Assembly (NCBI RefSeq): GCF_003626645.1
Contig: NZ_RBAM01000001.1
Span: forward strand, 124,001-188,000
DNA length: 64,000 nucleotides
Source of the DNA: Streptomyces klenkii
Lineage (GTDB): Bacteria > Actinomycetota > Actinomycetes > Streptomycetales > Streptomycetaceae
Direction: 5' to 3'
Part shown: one piece after another, positions 33,582 to 40,346 of the stretch
Layout of the letters: each line of letters opens with the position of its first letter
Numbering within the stretch: position 1 is the stretch's first letter
Notes under the pieces: model-generated
The model's input: the letters and a program-made list of their open reading frames with translations, nothing else
Database searches by the model: none
What the model was told of the DNA's origin: nothing
Position numbers and translations under genes: made by a program

Positions 33582-34697
33582 ATGGAGATTCCGCATTCCG
33601 GTTACCGCGCGGCAACCCTGCTCGCGGCGGCTGCCGCGGCCCTGGCGCTGACCGCTCCCGCAGCCCTCGCCGCACCGCTCCGGCCCACTGCGCCGGCCTC
33701 CCCGTCGGCCGGGCAACAGGCGTCCGAGCAGCGGGCGTCCGAGCACGCCGTGCCCTTCACCGAGGCCGCCGTCACGGACCACGGCGACGGTTCGTACACC
33801 GTGTCCTGGCACGCGCCCGGCGTCCGGTCGGTGACCGTGTACGCCGGCGGCCGCCAGGTCGCCCGGGGCGGCGCGCGGGAGACCGTGACCGTACGCGGCC
33901 TGCCGGCGGCCGACCGCCAGTGGTTCCGCCTCGCCCCCGACCGGGGAGAGCCGCTGACGCTGGCGGACCGTTCGCTGCACCTGGCGAGCGCCCCCAACTT
34001 CCGGGACGCGGGCGGCTACCGCACCGCCGACGGACGGTGGGTGCGCATGGGCGTGCTCTACCGCACGAGCGAGCTGTCGAAGCTGACCGACGCCGACGTC
34101 GCCAAGCTCCGCCGCCTGGGCATCCGCACCGACTACGACCTGCGCTCGCCGGGGGAGCGGGCGAAGGCGCCGGACCGCATCCCGGAGGGCACCCGCTACG
34201 TGGTCGCCGACGTCAACGGCGGGGACGTGACCGAGGTGCCCACGACCCCGGAGCAGGCCGTCGAGCTGATGACCGCCGGCGGCCGTGCGTACGTCTCCTT
34301 GGAGTCGGCGCGCACCGCCTACGGCGCCCTCTTCCGCGACGCGGCCGATCCGGGCGCGCAGGCGCTGATGTACCACTGCAACGCCGGCAAGGACCGTACC
34401 GGCTGGGCGAGCGCGGCCCTGCTGACCGCGCTCGGCGTCGACCGCGAGACCGTCATGCGCGACTACCTCGCCACCAACGAATACCGGGCGAAGGAGGTCG
34501 CGGCGATCCTCGCCCCGCTGTCGCCCCACGACGCGGCCGTCCTGCGGCCCGTGCTCGAAGCGCGCCCCGAATTCCTCAATGCCTCCTTCACCGAAGTGGA
34601 GGACCGGTACGGCACCTTCGGCGATTACCTGAGAAAGGGGCTGGGTCTGGACGACCGGGTGCTGACCGGACTGCGCAACGCCCTGCTGACGGACTGA
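33582..34697 (+). CDS. Secreted tyrosine/dual-specificity phosphatase (HCxAGKDRTG family)
   Basis: 371 residues. An N-terminal signal peptide (about 30 residues, Ala-rich core, cleavage near ALA-AP) is followed by a short linker and a beta-sandwich-like stretch (residues about 55-125). A Tyr-phosphatase domain comes next, containing NFRDAGGYRTADG and the P-loop HCNAGKDRTG with nucleophile Cys266 and Arg272. It should dephosphorylate phosphotyrosine, phospholipid or another phosphoester outside the membrane; the substrate is unknown. It sits between the two P450 genes of the polyene cluster, where published filipin-type clusters as I recall them have no such gene. Its promoter carries a PAS-LuxR-type operator, which suggests it belongs to the polyene regulon. 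It has its own transcription unit, since a strong terminator precedes it. A role in removing a protective phosphate or in cell-surface signalling is conceivable but not shown. Confidence 0.88.
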   Translation: MEIPHSGYRAATLLAAAAAALALTAPAALAAPLRPTAPASPSAGQQASEQRASEHAVPFTEAAVTDHGDGSYTVSWHAPGVRSVTVYAGGRQVARGGARETVTVRGLPAADRQWFRLAPDRGEPLTLADRSLHLASAPNFRDAGGYRTADGRWVRMGVLYRTSELSKLTDADVAKLRRLGIRTDYDLRSPGERAKAPDRIPEGTRYVVADVNGGDVTEVPTTPEQAVELMTAGGRAYVSLESARTAYGALFRDAADPGAQALMYHCNAGKDRTGWASAALLTALGVDRETVMRDYLATNEYRAKEVAAILAPLSPHDAAVLRPVLEARPEFLNASFTEVEDRYGTFGDYLRKGLGLDDRVLTGLRNALLTD

Positions 34698-34824
34698 AAT
34701 ATGTCAACCGCAGCCGTTCCCGTAACCCTTGCCGCTGCCATTCCGGCAGCCATTCCCTTATCCGATTCCTTACCGACTCCTTGCCGATTCATTACAGCAC
34801 TGCCGATCGCTTGAAAGGCACGAC
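34698..34824 (+). other. Intergenic region before the second P450
   Basis: 127 bp, noticeably less GC-rich than the genes around it. It holds a small hairpin, GCTGCC (34734-34739) with GGCAGC (34745-34750), which may end the phosphatase transcript. After it comes a stretch of loosely repeated CCGATTC/CCGACTC units (about 34762-34790) and the ribosome site GAAAGG at 34813-34818. No convincing -35/-10 pair was found. Confidence 0.4.
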
Positions 34825-36039
34825 ATGACCGAGACCGAAATCCGCCCCACCGGATCACCGGCCCCGTCCTTCCCGCAGGACCGAACCTGCCCGTACCAGC
34901 CGCCGCAGGCCTACACGGACTGGCGCGGCGAGCGCCCGCTGACTCAGGTCACGCTGTTCGACGGCCGGCCCGCGTGGATGGTGACCGGGCACGCCGAGGG
35001 GCGGGCGATGCTCGTCGACCCACGGCTGTCCGCGGACTGGGGCCACCCGGTCTTCCCCGTCGTCGTCCAGCGCACCGAAGGGCGCGGAGGGCTGTCGTTC
35101 CCGCTGATCGGCGTCGACGACCCCGTGCACGCGCGGCAGCGGCGCATGCTGATCCCCAGCTTCGGCGTCAAGCGCATGAACGCCATCCGGCCCATGGTCC
35201 AGGAGCTCGTGGACCAGCTGCTGGACGACATGCTGGCCAAGGGGCCGACCGCGGACCTGGTGTCGGCCTTCGCCCTGCCCGTGCCCTCGATGGCGATCTG
35301 CGAGCTGCTCGGCGTCCCGTACGCCGACCACGACTTCTTCGAGGAGCGCTCCCGCAACTTCGTGGGCGCCAAGACGACGGCGGAGGCCGACGCGGCCTTC
35401 GGCGAGCTCTACGGCTACCTGCACGGCCTGGTCGGGAAGAAGCAGGCCGAGCCCGGGGACGGCCTCCTCGACGAGCTGATCGCACGTCAGCTGGAGGAGG
35501 GCGAGCTGGACCACAACGAGGTGGTCATGATCGCGCTGGTCCTGCTGCTGGCCGGCCACGAGACCACCGTCAACGCGATCTCCCTCGGAGCCCTCACGCT
35601 CCTCCAGCACCCCGACCAGCTCGAGGTGCTGCGCCGCGACCCCGAGGCCGTCACCGGGGCGGTCGAGGAGCTGCTGCGCTTCACCTCCGTCTCCGACTAC
35701 ATGGTCCGGATGGCGAAGGAGGACATCGAGCTCGGCGGCGAGACCATCAAGGCCGGGGACGCGGTGCTGATCTCCATCTCGCTGATGAACCGTGACGGCA
35801 AGGCCTACGAGGACCCCGACACGTTCGACGTCCGGCGCAAGGCCCGGCACCACGTCGGATTCGGCCACGGCATCCACCAGTGCCTCGGTCAGAACCTCGC
35901 GCGCATCGAGATCGAGATCGCCCTCGGCTCGCTCATCGCCCGCATCCCCGGCCTGCGGCTGGCCGTGCCCGTGGACCAGGTGCCCATCAAGGCCGGCCAC
36001 GACGCCCAGGGCCCGGTCGAGCTCCCGGTCACCTGGTGA
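34825..36039 (+). CDS. Cytochrome P450 (CYP105-like), polyene hydroxylase paired with ferredoxin
   Basis: 404 residues from ATG 34825, which has GAAAGG six bases upstream; longer frames run back into non-coding DNA. Typical motifs are present: I-helix LLLAGHETT, EXXR in EELLRF, and heme loop FGHGIHQCLG with Cys353. It is followed 44 bp later by a small ferredoxin, the expected electron donor. In filipin clusters the P450 next to the ferredoxin (pteD/filD) corresponds to the side-chain C1' hydroxylase (CYP105D6 in S. avermitilis, from memory). The two P450s here are only moderately alike, in keeping with different positions of attack. Assignment of this one to C1' rests on gene order only. Confidence 0.9.
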   Translation: MTETEIRPTGSPAPSFPQDRTCPYQPPQAYTDWRGERPLTQVTLFDGRPAWMVTGHAEGRAMLVDPRLSADWGHPVFPVVVQRTEGRGGLSFPLIGVDDPVHARQRRMLIPSFGVKRMNAIRPMVQELVDQLLDDMLAKGPTADLVSAFALPVPSMAICELLGVPYADHDFFEERSRNFVGAKTTAEADAAFGELYGYLHGLVGKKQAEPGDGLLDELIARQLEEGELDHNEVVMIALVLLLAGHETTVNAISLGALTLLQHPDQLEVLRRDPEAVTGAVEELLRFTSVSDYMVRMAKEDIELGGETIKAGDAVLISISLMNRDGKAYEDPDTFDVRRKARHHVGFGHGIHQCLGQNLARIEIEIALGSLIARIPGLRLAVPVDQVPIKAGHDAQGPVELPVTW

Positions 36040-36083
36040 GCGCCCGGGTGGAAGGGACGGAAGCGAGGGAAGGACACCGCGCC

Positions 36084-36278
36084 GTGCGCATCACCATCGA
36101 CCGCGACCGGTGCATCGGCTCGGGCCAGTGCGCCATGACCGCGCCCGGCGTCTTCACGCAGGACGACGAGGCGCTGGTCGCCCTGGTGCCGGGGTACGAG
36201 GACGGAACGGGCGACCCGCGCCTCCTCGACGTCCCGATGGCCTGCCCGGTCCAGGCGATCGAGATCTCCGAGGGCTGA
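36084..36278 (+). CDS. [3Fe-4S] ferredoxin, P450 electron donor (PteE/FilE-like)
   Basis: A 64-residue ferredoxin with Cys10, Cys16 (CIGSGQC) and Cys54 in ACPVQAI, the three-Cys pattern of [3Fe-4S] ferredoxins that serve Streptomyces P450s. GTG 36084 is chosen because GAGGGAAGGA ends about nine bases upstream and it gives the usual length for the family. An in-frame GTG at 36036 overlapping the P450 stop would add 16 residues. No reductase gene is present in the window, so the reductase must be encoded elsewhere. It is probably cotranscribed with the preceding P450, and a hairpin terminator follows. Confidence 0.88.
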   Translation: MRITIDRDRCIGSGQCAMTAPGVFTQDDEALVALVPGYEDGTGDPRLLDVPMACPVQAIEISEG

Positions 36279-36299
36279 GCGGCACCGGCCGGGAGGCCC

Positions 36300-36333
36300 G
36301 GGGCCCGCGACCGCGCGAGCGGCCGCGGGCCCC
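36300..36333 (+). terminator. Hairpin terminator after the P450-ferredoxin pair
   Basis: GGGGCCCGCG (36300-36309) pairs perfectly with CGCGGGCCCC (36324-36333) around a 14-base loop, 21 bp after the ferredoxin stop. There is no T-run, which is common for Streptomyces terminators. Confidence 0.75.
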
Positions 36334-36445
36334 GCAGCCGTCGTCGGGGTCCGGTCTCCGCTTCGGGTCTGGTCTCCGCGGCGCTCCCGTGCGACAGTGT
36401 GTGCCAGTGATTTATTACCGGCGCGTGACAGCCGGGTAAGCACTT

Positions 36446-36656
36446 GTTCATGGAAGGCGAAATAGCGCCCCGGGTGTGGCGTGAACGCACCGGAGAAGCT
36501 GGCGCGACTCCGACCGTACCGAACCCCTGCGGAAGCCGGCTTCGGGTACCGAACTTTTTCCGCGGAGCCGCAGTCTTAAGCCCGCGCCGCCGGGCTGTCG
36601 TTGACCGCCGGTCCGGCATCTCACTAGCCTCCCAATTGATTTCACCCTCCATGAAC
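36446..36656. repeat. Long-spaced inverted repeat and short direct repeats in the PAS-LuxR upstream region
   Basis: The roughly 400 bp between the ferredoxin and the PAS-LuxR gene has no supportable gene. It contains GTTCATGGAAGGCGAAAT (36446-36463) and ATTTCACCCTCCATGAAC (36639-36656), inverted copies matching at 16 of 18 positions and 175 bp apart. Between them the 9-mer GTACCGAAC occurs twice in the same direction (36516-36524 and 36546-36554), 30 bp start to start, about three helical turns. These look like regulator binding sites, but the cognate proteins are unknown. Confidence 0.5.
36601..36630 (+). promoter_or_regulatory. Candidate promoter of the PAS-LuxR gene
   Basis: TTGACC (36601-36606), an 18-base spacer, then TAGCCT (36625-36630) resemble a Streptomyces vegetative promoter (TTGAC, TAnnnT). 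A start near 36637 would leave a leader of about 40 bases before the TTG start. The right arm of the long inverted repeat would fall just at and after the transcription start. Confidence 0.5.
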
Positions 36657-36678
36657 TTTCCTGAAGGGGATCCATCCC

Positions 36679-37293
36679 TTGTTGAATGCAGCACCTGCGG
36701 CGCCGGGCCTGTGCATGGCAAGTCTCGATAAGAGCCTGACCATCCAGCAGGCGAATCAGGAGTTCTTCCGCCAGTTCAACGGCTCGTCCGAGGAAATATG
36801 CGGTCGCAGCTTTCGTGACGTCGTGCACCCGAGTGTTCAGCAGCCGCTGATGCGCCAGTTCTCCCACTTGCTCGAAGGAAAGCACCAGCGCTTCGTCACC
36901 CCCGTCATCGCCGTGGGGCCCGGCGAGGAATCCGCCTTCACCGTCCCCCTCACCGCGGTCGCGGTGCGCGGCGGACTGCCCGACACGACAGCGATCCTGG
37001 TCATGATGCCCACGGCCCGGGACGCCGAGGGGACGCGCGTGGTGACCAACCGCAAGAAGATCCTTTCCGCGATGGACGCGCGCATCCTCGAAGGGATCGC
37101 CGCCGGTGTCTCCACCGTCCCCCTGGCCTCGCGCCTCTACCTGAGCCGGCAGGGCGTCGAGTACCACGTGACCTGCCTGCTGCGGAAGCTGAAGGTGCCC
37201 AACCGCGCCGCGCTGGTCTCCCGCGCCTACTCCATGGGCGTACTCAAGGTCGGCACCTGGCCGCCGGAGGTCGTGGACGACTTCGTGAAGTGA
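36679..37293 (+). CDS. PAS-LuxR transcriptional activator (PimM/PteF family)
   Basis: 204 residues from TTG 36679. An N-terminal PAS sensor fold (about residues 13-115) is followed by a C-terminal LuxR-type helix-turn-helix (about 140-195, with LSRQGVEYHVTCLLRKL as recognition region). This architecture is the pathway-specific activator of polyene clusters (PimM in pimaricin, PteF in filipin, NysRIV/AmphRIV). TTG 36679 is preferred because AAGGGGA at 36664-36670 is at a good distance. ATG 36715 (MASLDK) has no ribosome site but gives 192 residues, the length I recall for PimM, so the start is uncertain. It should bind GGG-NNNN-CCC-type operators such as the one at 33543-33558. It stands alone between terminators, so it has its own promoter. 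Confidence 0.9.
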   Translation: MLNAAPAAPGLCMASLDKSLTIQQANQEFFRQFNGSSEEICGRSFRDVVHPSVQQPLMRQFSHLLEGKHQRFVTPVIAVGPGEESAFTVPLTAVAVRGGLPDTTAILVMMPTARDAEGTRVVTNRKKILSAMDARILEGIAAGVSTVPLASRLYLSRQGVEYHVTCLLRKLKVPNRAALVSRAYSMGVLKVGTWPPEVVDDFVK

Positions 37294-37298
37294 GCTGA

Positions 37299-37348
37299 GC
37301 CCCTGGGCAGGCTCCCGGGACGCCGGGGGTGCCGGGGACACCAGGGGC
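37299..37348 (+). terminator. Stem-loop after the PAS-LuxR gene
   Basis: GCCCCTGG (37299-37306) and CCAGGGGC (37341-37348) are perfect inverted copies. The G/C-rich stretch between them can pair further internally. It lies just after the PAS-LuxR stop codon; no T-run is present. Confidence 0.5.
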
Positions 37349-37410
37349 GCCAGTTTGCGCCAGTGGTGACAATTCGGCCATAAGATTCCTGTTCTGACTC
37401 AAAGACAGGT

Positions 37411-37426
37411 GGAAATGTTCACTTCC
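37411..37426. promoter_or_regulatory. Near-palindromic operator candidate upstream of the LAL operon
   Basis: GGAAATGTTCACTTCC is a 16-base near-perfect dyad (one mismatched pair) about 110 bp before the first LAL start, nested between GACAG (from 37404) and CTGTC (to 37439). The half-site GGAAA(N)GTTCA also appears, reverse-complemented, at 36645-36660 upstream of the PAS-LuxR gene. A clear -35/-10 pair could not be assigned; TTGCGC (37355) with CATAAG (37379) is a weak option. Confidence 0.35.
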
Positions 37427-37538
37427 GTTTCCTACTGTCGTGTTGACTGGATCTTGCTGGCCGGCCCCCTCCCCAGGGCCGGCCGCCGACGCGCCGGCAG
37501 TCCCCCGAGGTCGCGTCAGGCTTCGTGAAAGGAACCGT

Positions 37539-40346
37539 GTGACGGTCATCCCCGAGACACGTCATGAGTCTTCCCGGACCCTGGTCGGCCGCTCCGCCGA
37601 ACTGAACAGCGTGCTGCGGCAGGCGGGCCGGGCCCGTGCCGGAACCGCACAGGCGATGCTCGTCCGGGGCCCGGCCGGCATCGGCAGGAGCAGCCTGCTG
37701 ACCGCCGCCGCCGTCCACCTGCGCGCCGACGGCTTCACCGTCCGCACCCTGACCGGCAGCACGGCACCGGCCCTCGGCGCCGGCGAACCGGCCGGCCCCG
37801 CCGGGCCCGTGGCCGCGGACCCCGCGGTACCGCCGCCCGATGACCCGTACGCGGACCGCCGCCGCTTCCACGCCCACCTCGCCCGGCGCCTGGCCGCGGG
37901 CCCGCTCGCCCTCGTCGTCGACGACGCCCAGGGCTGCGACGAAGCAACCCTGCGCCGCCTCGACTTCGCCCTGCGCCGCCTCGCCGGGCAGCCCCTCCTC
38001 GTGCTCCTCGCCCAGCGCACGGAGAGCGACGGCCCCGGCACCGCCGTCCTCGCCGAGCTGCTGGCCCAGGACCGCTGTACGCTCCTGGAACTGGGCCCGA
38101 TGAGCGAGACCGGCACCGGCCGGATGATCGACCGCGCGCTGGGCGGGCCCGTCGACCCGCTCTTCGCACGGCGCTGCGCGGAGCTCTGCGGCGGCAACCC
38201 GCACCTCCTCGGGCGGCTCCTCGCGGGGCTGCGCACCGCCGGGATCCGCCCCGACCGCAGCGGCCTGCGCCGGCTGCGCTCGGTCTACGGAGGCATCCTC
38301 GCCTCCCTGATACCCGACTTCCTGGCCGTCCAGCCCGGCCCCGTCCGCCAGGTGGCCACGGCCCTGGCCGTCCTCGGCCGCGCCGACCCCGACCTGCTGG
38401 GCGCGCTGGCGGGCATACCGGCCCGGCGCGCCGAGACCGCCCTGGCCGTGCTGCGCCGGTTCGAGGCCGCCACCCCCGGAACGCGCGGCGCGGTGATGCG
38501 CGACCCCGTCCGCCGGGCCGTCCTCGCCGGCCTGCCCGCCGGCGCCGTGCGCGAACTGCGGACCCGCGCCGCCAGGCTCCTCAACGACGCAGGCCGGCCG
38601 GCCGCCGACGTCGTCGCCCAGCTCCTGTTCCTGGACCGCATCGACGAACCCTGGATGCTCGCCGTCCTCCGCGACGCCATCGCCGCGACACCCGGCCGGG
38701 CCGCCGGCCCGGACGTGGTCGGCTGCCTGCGCCGCGCCCTGACGGCACGGCTCACCGCCGCCGAACGCAAGGACGTCCACCGCGAACTGGCCAGGGCCTG
38801 CGCCCCCACCGCTCCGGCCGCCGCCCTGTGGCACCTCCACAAGGCCCTCGCCGCGACCGAAGACGCCCGGGAGAAGGCCTCCATCGCCATGGACTACGGC
38901 CTCTCCGCCGCCGGCACCCGCCAGGCGACCGAGGCCGTGCGCACCCTCGGCAGCGTCCTCGACGACTTCGACGCCGGCCCGGGCGCCGACCCCGGGCCCG
39001 CCGACCGCGAACTGCGCACCACCATCGCCTCGGCCCTCCTGGTCACCGCCGTCAACGACACGACGGCCATGTCCGTCGCCCGCGAACGGGCCCTCACCTG
39101 GACCCTGCCCCGCGGCGACAGCCCCGCCGAACGCCAGCTGCTCGCCGCCATGAGTGTCATGACGTGCCTGGACGGCAGACCGGCCGCGGAAGCGGCCGCC
39201 CTCGCCCGCAAGGCCTTACGCGTCGAAGAGGCCGCCCCCGCGGGCTGGTGGGTCCTCGGGCCCTCCACCGTCCTCAGCCAGGCCGACGCCGTCGACGAGG
39301 CCCTCGCCGGCCTGGAGCGCTCCTGCGCCGGCGGCCCCGCGCGCCAGGCCGCCCGCGTGCGCGTCCCCGCGCTGGCCGGCCGCTCCCTCATCCTCCACAA
39401 CGCCGGCGACATCGCCGGCGCCCTGCGGCAGGCCCGGGCCTCGCTCGCCCTCGCCGAGCGGTCCGGGCCGGGCGACCCCGCGCCCCTCGCGCACATCGCC
39501 CTGGGCAGCGCCCTGCTCTCCGCCGGCCGCACCGCCGAGGCCGCCCTCGTCCTGGACCGCCTCGTGCGCACCGACGCCGCGCTCGAACGCCGCCTCTACG
39601 AATGGCACCACTACCTCTACGTCCGGGGCCGGGCCCTGCGCGAACACGGCGACCTGGAAGGCGCCCTGGCCGTGTGGCGCAGGTGCGGCCGCAGCCTGGC
39701 GGAGGCCGGGGTCGCCAACCCGCTCCTGGCTCCCTGGTGGCTGCCCGCCGTCAGCACCCTCGCCCGCTTCGGCCGGACCGCCGAGGCCGCCGCGATCGTC
39801 GAAGAGGTCCAGCCGAACCTGCGGCGCTGGGGCACCCCCCGGGCCCTGGGCCTGGGCATGCTCGCCGCCTCCTGCGTCGCCGACGGCCGGGCCCGGCTGC
39901 GGCTGCTCAACGACTCCGTGGACGTCCTCGCCTCCTCCCCGGCCCGCCTGGAACTGGCCAAGGCCGAATACCAGCTCGGCCACGAACTGCTGCTCCACGG
40001 CGACGCCGACGGCGCCCGCCGCCACCTGCGCCGCGTCATCGAACGGGCCACCCACTGCGGCTACCACCTGCTGGCCGCCACCGCGCGCCGGCTGCTGGTC
40101 CACGCGGGCGGGCGGATGCCGCAACTCGCCACCAGCGCCCTCGACTCCCTCACCGGCAGCGAGCGCCGCGTGGCCGCCCTGGCCCGCGACGGCGTCAGCA
40201 ACAAGAAGATCGCCGAGACCCTGTTCATCACCACGCGCACCGTCGAGATGCACCTCACCAACGTCTACCGCAAGCTCGACGTGCGGGGCCGCTCCGAGCT
40301 CCCCGGCGGCCTGCGCCCCTCCGGACTGCTGGCGACGGGCCGGTGA
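37539..40346 (+). CDS. LuxR-family large ATP-binding (LAL/MalT-type) regulator 1, with TTA codon
   Basis: 935 residues from GTG 37539, chosen because GAAAGGA ends six bases upstream; an in-frame GTG at 37440 has no such site. The N-terminal AAA/NTPase domain has a Walker A-like GPAGIGRSS in which Arg50 replaces the Lys, and Walker B LVVDDAQ. A long alpha-helical (TPR-like) middle is followed by a C-terminal LuxR helix-turn-helix (about 870-922, LTGSERRVAALARDG). Such regulators (NysRI-III, AmphRI-III, PimR-associated types) activate polyene clusters. An in-frame TTA Leu codon lies at 39216-39218, the only one I noticed in the window, so translation should depend on the bldA leucyl-tRNA and developmental stage. 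It heads a three-gene operon: the next LAL starts at a GTGA overlap. Confidence 0.9.
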   Translation: MTVIPETRHESSRTLVGRSAELNSVLRQAGRARAGTAQAMLVRGPAGIGRSSLLTAAAVHLRADGFTVRTLTGSTAPALGAGEPAGPAGPVAADPAVPPPDDPYADRRRFHAHLARRLAAGPLALVVDDAQGCDEATLRRLDFALRRLAGQPLLVLLAQRTESDGPGTAVLAELLAQDRCTLLELGPMSETGTGRMIDRALGGPVDPLFARRCAELCGGNPHLLGRLLAGLRTAGIRPDRSGLRRLRSVYGGILASLIPDFLAVQPGPVRQVATALAVLGRADPDLLGALAGIPARRAETALAVLRRFEAATPGTRGAVMRDPVRRAVLAGLPAGAVRELRTRAARLLNDAGRPAADVVAQLLFLDRIDEPWMLAVLRDAIAATPGRAAGPDVVGCLRRALTARLTAAERKDVHRELARACAPTAPAAALWHLHKALAATEDAREKASIAMDYGLSAAGTRQATEAVRTLGSVLDDFDAGPGADPGPADRELRTTIASALLVTAVNDTTAMSVARERALTWTLPRGDSPAERQLLAAMSVMTCLDGRPAAEAAALARKALRVEEAAPAGWWVLGPSTVLSQADAVDEALAGLERSCAGGPARQAARVRVPALAGRSLILHNAGDIAGALRQARASLALAERSGPGDPAPLAHIALGSALLSAGRTAEAALVLDRLVRTDAALERRLYEWHHYLYVRGRALREHGDLEGALAVWRRCGRSLAEAGVANPLLAPWWLPAVSTLARFGRTAEAAAIVEEVQPNLRRWGTPRALGLGMLAASCVADGRARLRLLNDSVDVLASSPARLELAKAEYQLGHELLLHGDADGARRHLRRVIERATHCGYHLLAATARRLLVHAGGRMPQLATSALDSLTGSERRVAALARDGVSNKKIAETLFITTRTVEMHLTNVYRKLDVRGRSELPGGLRPSGLLATGR

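Noticed and set aside
35880..36083. Longer ferredoxin start inside the P450 gene
   Set aside because: It would overlap the P450 heme-loop region; GTG 36084 has a good ribosome site and gives the normal length.
36444..36731. 95-residue open frame before the PAS-LuxR gene
   Set aside because: No ribosome site, an Arg/Pro-rich translation, and it overlaps the PAS-LuxR promoter and start. Treated as non-coding regulatory DNA.
38828..40342. N-terminal extension of LAL2 by about 500 codons
   Set aside because: It lies wholly inside LAL1 in another frame; the GTGA overlap at 40343 is the natural start.
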